Assembly: GCF_008831285.2 (NCBI RefSeq)
Contig: NC_045143.1
Location: 8,937,503-9,001,502, forward strand
Direction: 5' to 3'
Length of the DNA: 64,000 bases
DNA from: Nymphaea colorata
Taxonomy: Eukaryota; Streptophyta; Magnoliopsida; Nymphaeales; Nymphaeaceae
The notes beneath the pieces are model-generated. The model was not told the origin of the DNA and made no database searches. It saw only the letters and a program-made list of their open reading frames with translations. Positions 49,047 through 60,780 of this stretch are shown in pieces. A program made the translations under genes and the position numbers. Position 1 is the stretch's first letter, and every line of letters starts with the position of its first letter.

Positions 49047-52000
49047 GGATTAAGTTTCTGAAGTTTACATAGGAGTATGAAATTCTGCATTTGGTGTTTG
49101 CTTCTGGCGGTGCTTCTGTGTTAATTTTCTTTACGTGCTTGAAAATAGATTTGAAGGAAAACTAACATCAAACTTTGCAGATTCTTCTAGTTATCAATTT
49201 CATTTTGATTCCATTTTGTTTTGGATAATTGAGCTCTAGTTGAGATCAGCGTGATTGCTAATTGTTTTTCAGGTACTTTATATTGCTGATTGTTGCATGC
49301 CTCACATTTGTTTTCATTGGAGGAATCCTGTTCTACAAGTACAGGTACATATAACCTTTGCACTTTATCTTTTCGAACTGGTACCCTTCAAGCTGGAACA
49401 AATTCAAACTTCTTGTGCTTGTTTTGGTCATCCAATCGTGTTGGTGCAGTAATTTGTGGGCTTTACGAAACACCAGTTAAGTGTCATGGTTGTTGTAGTC
49501 GAGAGATAACCACGGTCTTGTTTTCCTGAACTGTTCGAACCTTTTACATGTCAAGCCAGTTAATAATTGTGTTATATATGAGCTTATCTTTGAGACATAT
49601 ATATGTAAATGTTATGTCACATGGACTCACCAAAACAGCAGCTGCACTTGCATCAACACTACTTGGTTGTGAGTGCACCTCCAACTCATCACCGGGTGCG
49701 GTCAAACCACGTCAAGGGCATTCTTGTCCTCTCATTTTTTTTAAGAAATGATGCTTCTGTTGTTCAGTTCTTGTTTTCTGTTTTGTTGCATCTGTTATAT
49801 TATTTTTAGTATTTCACTGCATATTTTTGCAGTTTAATACTGGATATGTATTTGTGGGAGACAACCTTATATCCTGGAGAAGCAAAAAGAAATGTGTGGT
49901 GTCAAGATCTAGTGCAAAGCTATGTCTCAAACTGCCGCTGAAATGACTTGGGCTAAATCCATGCTATCTAGCCTATGTGTGTCAATTTCTCTTCTCATGA
50001 GGTTGTTGTTGAAATCAGAAAGTTTAGGTTTAAGTTTGGTAGTTTTTTTATTATTGAAAAGTTAGAGTCTTCTTTTGTCATTTTACAACTTTATGAGTCT
50101 CTCTTGTGTAAAGACTCCAGCCGATCCCTAATCTCTCTTAAGTAGAGATTAGGGTACGATAATGAAAATGACCTTTTCCGTCTCTCTCTCTCTCTCTCTC
50201 GTTTCTTCCTCCATTGTTCAGCTTGGTATCAGAGCTGGTGGACTTCTGATTGGCTAGGGCGGTGGTGCTCTTCTCTTCTCTTCTCTACTCTCACGTGTGG
50301 AAGCACATCTAAGCTCTTTAGGCAGGCACATCTGATCAGCCTTGTCTCTCATATCCCAACCTAGGGTTTCTTAAAACCCTAGGTCGATGCACACTTGAAG
50401 TTGTGTGGTGGAGCAGCGCAGTTGAAGGCATGTCGTGGTGTTGGTAAGTTTGAAAGTATGTCGTTTGGTGGAGCAGTTGAAGGTATGTTGTGCTGGCAAG
50501 TTTGAAGGTATGTCATATGGTGGCGCAGCATAGTTGGAGTCGTGATGGGCAGGCAAGTTTGAGTTTTCTTTTACTGTCTTTAATATTGTGCAATGAAGCA
50601 GCAAAGTTGAAGTTTGATATCATGTTGAAATGAATCTGAAGTTGAAGTTTAATATCAAGTTGAAATAAATCTGAAGTTGAGATTCTATGACTGAAAAAAA
50701 TAGGTGGCTGTCGTTACCAAAAATTGTCTCGTTTGCTCTTTCTACTCAAGACTGCTTGAAGAAGTATATAAACCTGTGCACGTTTGCTGTTTTGTCTGCT
50801 CAAGTTTGTGTGAAGGAGGTCTCGGTTATTTCTTGTGGGGTGTTGTTGTGCATTGGTGATATATGGAAGGGGGGACTGCATGTGATATAGCTGATTCCTG
50901 CTTTGTTTATCAGCCCCTTTGCATGACCGATTAATTGCAAATAGGACTGTCTTTTATGTGTTCTACCTGCTGCACAATTTTTATTGTAGTATTCTTGTTC
51001 TTCTACATTAATTCCTGTTGTGGTTCATTATGGCTGAGAACAACAAACCAGAGGGTGGCAATGATCATAAAGGAGCTGGAAGTCCCTTCTCCTATGGATC
51101 TACCATCAAGTTAGATGGACACAACTATGAATTGTGGTCTAGGTCCTTTATGCTGTCAGTCAAAGGACATCGAAAGAGGCATATAATTGAAGAGGATGAA
51201 CCTATTGACAAATCAGGGAAATACATGACCTGGAAAGAGGACAACATCATGGTTATGTCTTAGATTATGAACAACGTCCAACCACAAATTGCTTCTACTA
51301 TTACTTACTATACAACTGCTAAGGAGATGTGGCAATTCCTGAGGCAGACATATTCACAAGACAAAAATGTAAGTAAAATCCTTCAAGTTGAAGAGGAGTT
51401 GCACAATCTTCGACAGAGAAATCAGGATCTATTACAGTATTTTGCATTTGTTAAAGCGACCTATGAGAGATTGAAATTCCCGTGCCCTCCATGCAAATCT
51501 TGTTATAAGTCACACTTTGAACCTACCATGGTTGCAAAGTTTCTCGCTGGTCTGTCTCCTGAGTATGCAGCTGCCAAGGATCAAATGCTCACTGGGAGTG
51601 AAATTCCTGATCTCACTAATGCATACAACAGACTTAGTCGTCTGGCTATTAGCTTGTTCCAACCAGCGGGTGTGACGTCGGCTTTTGCTCTTGCTGTGAG
51701 CATTTGATCCTCCATTGTGGGAGTAGTTGACTCCAATGTGGGAGATGCTGCCTGAGCAATTGCTTTATGTGGAGGAGCTAAAGAGGGTGGACACTTGTGC
51801 TTGTCCTAGCACCTATCCTCCAGATGACCCTTTTTGCCACAATAAGTGCATTGAAGTCTTCCATGGCCTCCTGTGCCTTTATCTTGGCTCTACTATGGTT
51901 GGGAAAGATAGAGCCACGTTGACAGCCTCCCATGGCTACTGGAGTTGACAAAGAGGAATCATTAGGTGTTTGAGGTAGAGTGACTGCAAGGCGGTTGACT

Positions 52001-55000
52001 GGTTGAGCGATTGTATGCATCGGCCAAAGTATAAACCTTGGCACCTGTAAGCATTTTCACCTTAGCCACTGCATAATTTGGAGATAACCCTGATAAGAAT
52101 CTGGCCACCATGGTCTGCTCTTGATGATTTTTTTGACATGTCTTGCACCCAGGCAACCGAAGTTCGGTCTTTCATGGACTTGACCGAGAGATAATACTGC
52201 GTAAGACTTTGCTCTCATTACTGTAGCTGAAATATTTCCTGCTTCACCCTCAAAATCCTAATGGCATTCTTGTCATGTGAGTATGTGTCACGTAAAAACT
52301 CCCACATATGTTTGGCAGTGGTACAATACTATAGCCCATCAGCAATATGTTGCTGGATGCTGTTCATAATCCAAGCCATAATTATACTATCGCTTTCTTT
52401 CCATGTAGCATATTTTCCTACTTTTTCAACTGGTTCCTCTTCAAAAATAATATGATCCTTACGATGTCCAACCACAGACATCATGAATGTACGAGGCCAT
52501 CTCTCATAATTGGAATCATCTCATTTCATGGATGACCCATATGGGAAGGGGTTTGCAAATGCTTTATACTCTACTGAAACATCACACTTAGAGGTCTGTG
52601 TGGACCACCAGCCAAAGCAGAATTAATAAGAATGGTCCAAAAACTATAGTCGACTGTTAGATGGAAGCCAAAAAACAAATGATTAAAGATAGACCCACGT
52701 CAACAAGAATCTGGTCTAGTCTCTTCGGATGTCTCTCGAAAAATGACAAACCAACTGTTCAACTTCTCGACAATAAACCAGAAAACAGATTAGCATATAG
52801 TTTTCAAGACGACACCACTACCAAAAGGGAACTCTTGACATGTGTAACCATCTTGAGGATCGATTAGAACACTGAAAAACAGGGAAATTGGATCTTGGTT
52901 CAGTATTTGGTTACTTGATTAATGACCGACGCCAGATCAGAACCATACCACTTCGGGCGACATTCTTCAGACTTCATTAGATCAGACAATATCAGATTTA
53001 TTGATTAGAGACTCAACCTGAGCAGCAACTTTATTGTCTACAATCGGAAGTGTGCTTCAAGAGACCACTGATCAGGTCCACGAGACTTCAACTCAGCATT
53101 GAGGCTGATGAAATTTGAGTCCACGATACGTGCTTGATCCTGCTGACTCAACACCATTGATACTTTTGACAAGGCACCAACTGACGTCCATATTCACCAA
53201 CAGAAATATGACAACAAATGACTTAACGACTTGGGGTATCTGATGATTCTGATCATTGTTACATTTCAAGTAGCGGTGATCAGTTCCCTACCTTCTGACG
53301 CACAGTGCCTCCACATGCTCCTTAAGATTCACTTGTAAACCTAGATGCTGGATGAAGGATGAGGGAAGACGGGATAGGGAGAAAGGTGAACTCTCAAAAC
53401 CTGAACGTCGAGTAGTCCCAGGGCAGACGTGCTTTGATACCATGTTGCAACAGTTTTTGAGAGAGAAAAAAACGTTATTCATTGACCCTAATCCTATGTT
53501 AATATAGGACAAGGGAACAATCAAGAAATTTACATAATAAGTCCACACACTAATTAGAAATAATAAAGAGAGGCTTATAAAAATAACACTTAACTCCTAC
53601 CATCCTAAACTATTTACTAAAAGAGTGTCCACGATAATCAATATTATAACTAACATGTATTCTAACCATTTGCCATTACCCAATCCTAGAGGTGATCACA
53701 ATTTCCATGAGCATATTTGACCATCTGCACCTTCTTAGTGGATAGCATGTGGGGACAAAAATGCTCCAAGTTGTGGAACTTGGAGTATATTCTGCGACAA
53801 ACAAGCTCCTTTGCACCAAATCCATAAACTCGACATTTTGGTCTTGGATGTGCTGAGGAAAGTAGGCTTCCAATAGCATGTTAACGAACATTGCCCAAGT
53901 GATATTTGCTTCCCCCTCAAATTTGATCTTGCAAATTTTTTCCAGCAACGACTTGTAACATATCACAGGCGATAAATGTCATCATCAACCTTCTGATTAT
54001 GATGAACTTATAACATTTGGAACATCTTCTCAGTTTTTGTCACTCCTTTGCATCTGCAATTTTCTTCATTTCTGTAAAGATAGGAGAGTCCTGATCGGCT
54101 GATCCATCCATCCAATTGAACTCATGCTAGTATTCTAGACTCAGATTCAGCTGAAGCAGATCAGGACAATTGGCTGAATCCTGTGAAACCATTTAATAGA
54201 AGTTCTTTGATGTCTTCTTTTTATAAAGGAAATCTATTTTGATTCTTGAATAATCGGCATTACTTCTAACAAAAATGCTATGGAACTCATCTAACCTTTA
54301 TGTAATAATGTAGGATAACAAGATTTACCAGTTTCCGCTAGAGATTGCCTTATGGAACGAAAAGTAAAGTGCCAGATTGCCTTGTGCTCATGTTGCTTTC
54401 TAAAATCTCCTAGTTTACCTTGTGCCACTAAAGCAATGCAGTTTGAACTATAAAATAACCAGTCTACCTTGTGGCATTAAAGGAGTATATTTTGAAGTAT
54501 ATGTGGAAGATGAGAATCAGAACCTCAACCGTTCCTTTGAAATTTCCAGCTCGGTAAACAGGAAATATGACAAGTGGCTAGTTGCAACTTGCAACCCTAA
54601 TACCTCTGTTATTCCCCCTATTTTAAAGCCACTCAATACTATCTGTAAAATATCCCTATATTTGAAAAATATCACCTAAAAATTAAAATATTGCATCACT
54701 ATCATTTAATTTATCTCAAGATATTCCTGCTTAGGCTTTTTCAGGAATCCTTTGTGCATATTTTTTATCATGTGACTTTTGTTCCTATTTGCTTCTTTTA
54801 CATTTCCAATATTCTTTTACTTGTTTCTATTGCAAGAAAAGTAGTAGAAGCTAGAAAGCCCATTATCTTTCAACTTTATTTGATTTTATATTTTTCAAAT
54901 TTTAAAACTGCAGAGATTTTCTTGATATGTTCCCAAGAAAAAATATATCTTGTAGAATATGTTAAGAAGGCCTTCCCGAGAAATTGCTCAAAGCAGTTGG

Positions 55001-55974
55001 TGACTATAGTTGCAATATGCATGATAAGTCTAAAAAATGGAATTTTGTTTGGAAATTGGGAAAGGGAAAACAATTAAGCATGGAAAGCATGGTCAGGACT
55101 TTTTTGTGGATACATCCATTTGGTTGCTAATTTGAGAAATGTCCTACTGAAAAGATAGTGGAATTTGAAGTACCATATTAAACCTTCTAACTCTTTAAAG
55201 TTGGCCTTCTTTTTGCTCAAGCATCACCTTTTTAGGCTTCTGTTTGATTGTAAATCCCTCTGTCATTCAGAAGTAGAAAGCGGGCATTGGAGGACTGCCT
55301 GTGGGATTCCTGGGCATGCTTGTGTTCATCGTCTTCCCACCTACGGGTACAATTTCATTGTTGAGGTGTTGATTGGTTTATATGAATGCTGAAGTTTCTG
55401 TCTGTATTGCAGGAACGAACTGGCATTGAACGTATCATAGGTTTTAGTTTAGCTGTGCTGGGACTGCTATTCTATTCTCGCCTTACAAGCACGATGACAG
55501 AAGAATTTAGGGTAAATTCTTCTAAAATTTTTTCTATCTAGGTACATTTTTGTGCACAATTTAATGTCTCTTCATAGGAAAGCCTTATTTATTGTTTGCA
55601 TTTTTTTAATTTGTTCTACAGAATAATATGCAAAAGATCAGAGAAGGGGCACAGTCTTATGTAATGGAGTCTGATCATATTGTTATATGTGGTGTTAATA
55701 GTCATCTTGGATATGTACTCAAGCAGCTTAATACATATCATGAATTTTCTATAAAATCGGGTACTGCAACAGCAAGGTAATTATCTTCACTTATGGCAAC
55801 ATAGTATAAGTTGTTGAGCGGACTGCTTATTTATTATTTATATGACTCAGATTTTAAGGTTTCCTGCAGGAGGCAACGAATTCTTCTCCTATCTGAATAT
55901 CCAAAAAAGAATTTGGACAAGATAGTTGACAGCATGACCAAGGATCTTCGTCATATTGACATTCTCACGAGGAG
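33026..55974 (+). CDS. POLLUX-like ion channel (plastid envelope PEC type), 5' portion, nine exons
   Basis: Exons: 33026-33108 (tentative), 34690-34796, 37455-37546, 48066-48349, 49273-49344, 55271-55346, 55413-55511, 55622-55776 and 55870-55974. All join in frame through GT-AG sites, about 357 residues of a family near 800. The later exons are diagnostic. [20 protein letters not shown] ends exon 4. A membrane segment with [15 protein letters not shown] is exon 5, and the pore-region [20 protein letters not shown] is exon 6. [20 protein letters not shown] (exon 7) is the next helix. [16 protein letters not shown] starts the RCK-like regulatory domain, which continues to DILTR. Arabidopsis homologues are inner-envelope cation channels. 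The first exon rests only on phase and a GTACTT donor. Introns reach 10.5 kb and are packed with retrotransposons. The remaining RCK exons were not found up to 64000. Confidence 0.85.
34976..35970 (-). mobile_element. Copia retrotransposon fragment (RT-RNase H part)
   Basis: Minus-strand frames include [11 protein letters not shown] and ERYKAKIA near 35890-35960 (start of the copia reverse transcriptase). Further on, the RT to RNase H linker appears at 35401-34976 with [21 protein letters not shown] and SGHPLRG. Frames are broken and no LTRs are seen. It lies in POLLUX-like intron 2. Confidence 0.75.
36600..36740 (-). mobile_element. Small second fragment of the same copia family
   Basis: The stretch ggcatgcaatgaaagaaatgcccctcaatgga matches about 35038-35080 closely on the same strand and translates on the minus strand to the same linker region. 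It is either a duplicated piece or an independent insertion. Confidence 0.5.
38127..38277 (+). other. Exon-like open stretch of unknown identity
   Basis: One plus-strand frame reads [20 protein letters not shown], then [12 protein letters not shown], and stops at 38275-38277. CAG precedes it (near 38132 and 38139), so an acceptor is possible. The amino-acid composition looks protein-like, but I do not recognise the family. It lies in POLLUX-like intron 3, whose flanking exons already join in phase without it. It may be a captured gene fragment carried by a transposon, or chance. Confidence 0.25.
38291..38733. mobile_element. Small Mutator-like (MULE-type) element
   Basis: CTTTTGATCTA occurs at 38280-38290 and again at 38734-38744, an 11-bp direct repeat immediately flanking ends related by inversion (GTCACATGGGTA left; TACCTATGTGAC right). 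Target duplications of 9-11 bp are typical of Mutator-like transposases. The 443-bp interior is rich in taccc/gggta words and has no transposase frame. Confidence 0.7.
39178..39459 (-). repeat. 3' LTR of the copia element (282 bp)
   Basis: Plus-strand limits TGTAAGATTTTTG and ATCTTAACA. It matches the partner LTR at 45525-45705 but contains about 100 extra internal bases, including a GAGAGAGA stretch. Confidence 0.9.
41937..43491. mobile_element. Harbinger/Tourist-like DNA transposon nested in copia integrase
   Basis: The left end GGTAACGTTTGATGG and the right end CCATCAAACGTTACC form an exact 15-bp inverted repeat. AAA flanks both sides (41934-41936 and 43492-43494), a 3-bp target duplication. 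Removing the element plus one AAA (1,558 bp) rejoins the copia integrase reading frame exactly: Trp-Ile-His-Phe | Met-Lys-Ser-Lys. A 3-bp duplication and GG-starting ends point to PIF/Harbinger, although the usual target is TWA, so the class is tentative. There is no transposase. The interior has CT-rich tracts and a palindromic array (separate entry). Confidence 0.85.
42400..42620. repeat. Array of CCCTCG/CGAGGG palindromes
   Basis: Seven or eight imperfect units occur, of the form accctcgNcgagggttctgaa separated by short A-rich or gattcagaa spacers, both arms recurring in both orientations. Each unit is a hairpin, and the array as a whole can form multiple stem-loops. It lies in the middle of the Harbinger-like element. 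Confidence 0.8.
45525..45705 (-). repeat. 5' LTR of the copia element (181 bp)
   Basis: Plus-strand limits TGTAAGATTTTTG and ATCTTAACA. It lacks about 100 internal bases present in the other LTR (a junction at about aaccatatttgttatc), otherwise closely similar. Confidence 0.9.
46671..48065. other. Right part of POLLUX-like intron 3
   Basis: It holds a CT microsatellite (47337-47365). The open frame 47192-47578 is low-complexity around that microsatellite. No gene or transposon end is recognised. The polypyrimidine tract and TGCAG acceptor at 48061-48065 close the intron. Confidence 0.55.
47337..47365. repeat. (CT)n microsatellite
   Basis: About 14 perfect CT units in intron 3 of the POLLUX-like gene. 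It is a possible polymorphic marker. Confidence 0.9.
49008..49043. repeat. Poly-T tract of about 36 bases
   Basis: An uninterrupted T run in the intron between POLLUX-like exons 4 and 5. On the minus strand it is a poly-A tail-like run, but I could not match the sequence next to it to a LINE or SINE. The length may be inexact in the assembly. Confidence 0.85.
49830..50003 (+). mobile_element. Copia RNase H fragment
   Basis: Plus-strand frames give [20 protein letters not shown], then after a small deletion [19 protein letters not shown], a typical copia RNase H. It stops abruptly where an LTR begins at 50004-50007, so it appears cut by that insertion. Confidence 0.7.
50007..51690 (+). mobile_element. 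Copia 5' end: LTR, primer site and gag, truncated
   Basis: The LTR spans 50007-50220 (TGTTGAAATC to TTGTTCA; the start could be 50004). TTGGTATCAGAGC at 50223-50235 is the primer-binding site. After a leader, gag starts at ATG 51030 ([10 protein letters not shown]) and runs, with one stop near 51261, through the copia gag domain ([20 protein letters not shown]). It is lost near 51650-51690, where an inverted copia fragment begins. No pol follows on this strand. Confidence 0.8.
51700..53655 (-). mobile_element. Inverted copia 5' end: LTR, primer site and gag with zinc knuckle
   Basis: On the minus strand the LTR is 53655-53443 (TGTTAGTTATAA to GTTGCAACA). The primer site TGGTATCAAAGC is at 53442-53431. 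A degenerate gag follows between about 52630 and 51700, with [20 protein letters not shown] and the zinc knuckle [14 protein letters not shown] near 51810. It ends where the plus-strand copia gag ends, so the two partial elements meet gag to gag. Confidence 0.75.
53676..53966 (-). mobile_element. Ty3/gypsy gag fragment
   Basis: The minus strand reads [20 protein letters not shown] followed by a VEFMDLVQ-like segment and, in a shifted frame, [13 protein letters not shown]. This is the pattern of plant gypsy capsid regions. It is short and frameshifted with no LTR seen. It is probably the only gypsy-type piece in the window. Confidence 0.6.
53967..55270. other. Intron sequence before POLLUX-like exon 6
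   Basis: AT-rich intron with no recognisable element. The frame 54691-55077 is low in complexity and without family features. It ends in the acceptor TCATTCAG at 55263-55270. Confidence 0.55.
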
Positions 55975-56156
55975 GTACATTGAATTATTGGCTATTTCAT
56001 CTATGAGCACTGACAGAGATGCATAAAATGTCTATAGCTGTAGAAGAATGATGGTTCTATGTACGTAACTTATTAAATTATTAAATAATCCAGATTCTGT
56101 TGATTGTTTAAACCTTTTCAGTGCATTTTAACTGTGTTCTTCACTTATATATACAG

Positions 56157-56239
56157 ATGCTAGCTTTACTAATGGCCATGAGAAAGCTCCAGATTCAGTT
56201 CGAGCAAGAAGAAGGGAGATAAGGAAGAGATCAGCCTGA
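56157..56239 (+). other. Exon-like stretch with basic C-terminus, unassigned
   Basis: After ATATATACAG at 56147-56156, one frame reads DASFTNGHEKAPDSVRARRR, then EIRKRSA and TGA at 56237. It would need a phase-1 intron, whereas POLLUX-like exon 9 ends in phase 2, so the two cannot be spliced directly. The charged RxRRxxIxKR pattern vaguely recalls a linker later in POLLUX-like proteins, but the similarity is too weak to assign. Confidence 0.25.
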
Positions 56240-56274
56240 AATCCACGTGTTGCAATTGATGGGGATGGCTGTGA

Positions 56275-59200
56275 TGTGTAATCTTAATAAGAGGGCTTAT
56301 TGAAACTATTACAATAATACCCTTATACTTAATGGGTATTTACAGTAATACACAAATTATCGACAAACAATATACATGGTAAAGAAACTGGATCTGGATC
56401 CAAATAACACATACAAACATTGTGAATCTTCACATTACCCTTAAGTTGTATTTAGTCTTGAACTGTGGACAACATGTCTTTCAAAAACCAAAACCAGTTT
56501 TTTGTGAGTCCCCTTTGTGAACAAGTTGGCTACTTAGTCATTCAAATGAACAAAACGAGGGCCAATCTCCTGGTCTTCAATCTTCTATCTGATGAAATGC
56601 TGGTCAATCTCATATGCTTGGGTTTGCTGTGATGAATGGGACTAAGAGAAATTTGAATTGCACTGTGATTATTACACAAAAGAAGACATCCAGAAATTGG
56701 CTTTTGTAACTCAAATGAATGTTTGGTCTATGTTATTTCTCCCCAGTAATAGCCACCAGAGTTCTTTATTTTGCTTCTATGTTAGATCTGACTGCAACAT
56801 TTTGCTGCCGCTTGCTTCAAGAAATAAGATTGAATCCAACAAAAGCACAATATCTCAATACTGATTCCCGTCATTCGGATCTCTAGTCCAGTTAGCATCA
56901 ATGTAGACAGTGAGATCATGAGTGGAATCTTTGGAATTTTCTTGAGTATATAGAACATCTCCAGCAATACTCTTCAAATAATTTAATCCTTTCGATTTTA
57001 TTTGTATGACCTGTTTTTGGGGTACGCAAAAGCTGAGGAACTTGAAACTATGTAATATCAGGATGAGTAAAAGCAAGATACTGACGAAGCATTCCAACAT
57101 ACTGCAATATGTGTAGGATCATGAAATATATCTCCATTGTCTTGATTCAACATTTGATTGAGTATACTTGAGGTTGTAAGTGGGTTGCAGTCCCACTTCC
57201 CAGACATTTCCAGTTGATCGAATATATATTTATGTTGTATAAGACAGCATCTACTTCAGCTCCAAGAAAGTACCATAGGCTCCCAAAATGTTTTATTTTA
57301 AATCTCTAACTCAGGAGATCTTTTGTCTTTTGACTGTGTTCCTCGTTGTTGGTCTATAACAATAATATAAGAACATATATTAACATGAGTGTAAGGATTC
57401 CGTCATTTTGATATATGAATATGAAACAATCCAAATGGTCTAGATCTCCAACAAAAAACATTCTCTGTGATCTTGATACTTGTTTCAACCCATAGATTGC
57501 CTTTTGTAATTGACATACATATCTCTTGAGTTCCCCTTTTGAATGTCCCGGTGGATGCTTTATGTAGACTTCCTCCTTCCTTCTTTAAGTTCCCATAAAG
57601 AAAAATATTCTTGACATCCTACTGTCTTATTTTCCATTCATGATGAACAGCTAGTGATGGAATAATGCGAATACTCCCTATCTTTATAGCAGGATTAAAA
57701 GTTTCATCATAATCCTGCCCAAATTCTTGTGTGAAGCTTCCTGCAACAAGATGAGCTTTCTAATGCTCTATATTTCCATCTGGCTTGTGTTTCATTTTAT
57801 AAAGCCATCTAAAACACTCTTGTTATGGGGCAGGGATCTATGGTCTGTGTTTGACACTAGTGCATGACTTCTATTTCTCCATTTACAGCTTGAATTCATT
57901 TATTAGAATAAGGTCATAAACAACATGATAGAAAGATATAGGTCCAATCTCCTTGCGATTTGAGTTACAAACAGTTGGAAATCTATGGAGAAATTGTCAT
58001 GACTAATCCATGGATCAATAAGATGTCGAGTTATTTCAGATCAATTGACAGGAATAGTAACTACATAGGACAAAGTGAGAGAATAGTCAATTGTAGAAGA
58101 AGATTCAGTGTTGGTGAAAACAGTTCACGTGCTCCTCTTGTACAGACCTGCCCAATGTATCAATGCTTTTCCATCTGTTTCAAGTCATTTATGCGAAGGA
58201 CATGAACGATGGCCATCTAGAGATTCTAGAGAAAAGTTATGCACTAAGCCATGGATCATAACAGGTCTTTCATGTGTCATTTGGCTTTTGTCTTGAAAAA
58301 TTATTCACATCAAGTATGACATTCCTAGAAATGTTAACCCATTTAGTGGCTTGATCATAATATCAGTATCCCTTATAGAAGGTCATCTGCATATCCATAA
58401 AATATACATCTTATTGCTTTGCTTTGAAACTTATTTTGCTGAGAATAATCAACATGAACATAACCTACACAACCAAAAGCTCGTAAGTCATCATAATTTG
58501 GATGCTTCTCAAACAAAAGAATATAGGGCGATTTGTTTCTCAAAACAACCATTCGTAGAGGGTTAATAATGTAAGCAACAAGCTTACAAGCTCATAGGAA
58601 GCTCACTAGCATGTATCATGTTTATAGCATTGTTAATGATGTGCTGATGTTTCCTTTCAGCAAGGCCATTTTGTTGAGGGGGATGTGGACAAAAAACTCT
58701 ACAATTAATTCCATTATCTTGAAGATAGGTAACAAGGTCCTGAAAGGAATATTCACCACCACCATCACGTTGGAAATGCAAGGTATTAAAAGAATAATGA
58801 TTTTTGACGTAAGAATGGAAATAATAGAAAATGTAGAATACTTCATATTTGTTTTTCATGAAGTAAATCCACATCAAATGCTAGAAGTCATCAATAAAAA
58901 AGAACACAATATTTACTTCCAGAATATGAAAATTCGGGTGCGGGCCTCCAGGCATCAAAAAAAACAATTTTAGAAGGCTTTCAAACCTTTTCATTTATTG
59001 AATGGAAATGAAGAACATGGTTCTTACATAGCCGACAACTTCAACATAATTTATCATGAGAATAAATCCAAAGCAGACCTAGGAAGAAGGCCTTCCACTA
59101 TGAGTCTTTCAACAATGACCAAGAGAAGAATGCCAAAGATTTGATTTATTATATTTGTCGAGAGTGTAAACACCAGGATTAATAGATGATGTAGATCAGT

Positions 59201-59400
59201 AATTCTAACTATGGAAAGTAGCAGTAATAGTATCTTTTTGGATGATATACATGCCTCCACTTCATTCTCCTTTAGTGAATGTCTTTTTCGCTTTGAAGGT
59301 CTTTGATATAAATAGAAGATGGAGTAAATTCTACAAAAGAATTAAAATGATCTACAAATGTAGAAATTGAGATAATATTTATAACTTCCATTTATTAGTA
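56275..59400 (-). mobile_element. Degenerate copia element, minus strand, with probable 3' LTR
   Basis: On the minus strand, from right to left: a GAG-pre-integrase-like segment (LWHSSLGHC near 59130), integrase (58877-58584; LHFQRDGGGEY, PHPPQQNGLAERKH) and RT (about 57850-57480; [31 protein letters not shown]). RNase H (57100-56640) follows. A polypurine-like CTTAAGGGTAA precedes a putative LTR at 56275-56434 (minus: TGTGAAGATT to ATTACACA). The gag end and 5' LTR are missing, and stops are frequent. Confidence 0.7.
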
Positions 59401-59439
59401 TGACTTTGATAGTACTATAGAAAGGTATAAAGCTCGGTA

Positions 59440-60780
59440 GCAAAAGGCTACACTCAAACATATGGGGTTGACTTCTTTGAAACCTTTTCTCCTATTGCTA
59501 TCCTGGGATTTATTTGGTTGGTTATTTCTATTGCAATTTACTGGGGATGGAACTTATTTCAATTGGATGTCAAGAATGCTTTTTATATGGGGATCTGTTT
59601 GAAACTGTATACATGCAACAACCACCTGACTTTGAACGACATGAGGGAGTATAGCAAAGTATGCCTCTTGAAGAAGATCATTTATGGTCTTAAGCAAAGC
59701 CCTCGTGCTTAGTTTCATAAATTATTTGAGGTTGTATCTGTTTTGCTTTCAGAGATTCCCATTAGACCACTCCTTATTTGTCAAGCAGGACACCGTTGGA
59801 GTCATTTTGATGGCTGTGTATGTAGATGATATTATCTTGACTAGAGACAATGGTCAAGAGATATTAGAAACTAAGCACTATTTGCAACAACACTTTATGA
59901 CCAAAGATCTGGGTACTCATCACTATTTCTTGGGCATTGAGGTAGCTAGAAGTAGAGGAGTGCCTATCTTAGAGGAAACATGTGCTAGATCCAATTACAA
60001 GAGATAGGTATGCTACAAACTAAACCTGCATCTATTCCCATGAGTCCCAAACTTCACCTCCATGATGAACAGTTTGAGGCTATAGATAGCAAATCATATT
60101 GAACTCTGATTGGAAAGCTATTGTATGTGACGATCACTAGGCCTGACATTTGTTTAGCAGTGGGGAAACTGAGTCAATTCATGGACAGGCCAAAGAAAGT
60201 TCTGCAACTCTCTTGGTTCTCAAGTATCTCAAATCTGCATTTGGGAAAGTTTATTTTTTTAGCAGAGAACTTCCATCGAAGTTGAGGCATTCACACATGC
60301 CGATTATGCAGGTTCTATTGAAGATAAAAAGTTTACCTCTAGTTTTTGTGTTTTTGTTAGGGGAACTTATAGTATCATGAATGAGCAAGAAGCAAATTGT
60401 GGTTGCCAGATCTAGTGTTGAATCTGAGTACAGGGCTATGGCTCAGACTGCAGTAGAGATGACATGGATAAAATCCATGCTTACAAGCCTAGGGGTGACT
60501 GTCCCTCTCTTGATGAAGATGTATTGTGACAATAAAGTAACCACTGACATAGCCAATAATCTAGTGTTTCACGAGAGAACAATGCATATTGAAGTAGATT
60601 ATCACTATGTCAGGGACATGGTACAACCTGGCATTATTTCTACCACTCACGTTACTTCTGAGAACAAGTAGTTGATATGTTCACTAAACCACTGCCTGTT
60701 ACTGAGTTTTCTATTTGTTGTAATAAGCTGAGCATGATGGATATATATGCTCCAGCTTGAGGGGGAGTGTTGGAAAATAA
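59440..60780 (+). mobile_element. 3' half of a plus-strand copia element
   Basis: It begins within RT (TQTYGVDFFETFSPIA, then FQLDVKNAF) and shows the catalytic VYVDDIILTRDN near 59816-59850. It continues through DLGTHHYFLGIEV into RNase H (60381-60671; SSVESEYRAMAQTAVEMTW, YCDNKVTTDIANN, FHERTMHIEVDYHYVRD). It ends with a GGGGGAG polypurine tract at 60761-60767 and the first bases of a 3' LTR (TGTTGGAAAA) at 60768. Some frames are interrupted. The 5' half is missing at the junction with the inverted copia at about 59400-59440. Confidence 0.8.

Noticed and set aside
51727-51948. Plus-strand frame with several Cys residues
   Set aside because: Antisense of the inverted copia gag zinc-knuckle region.
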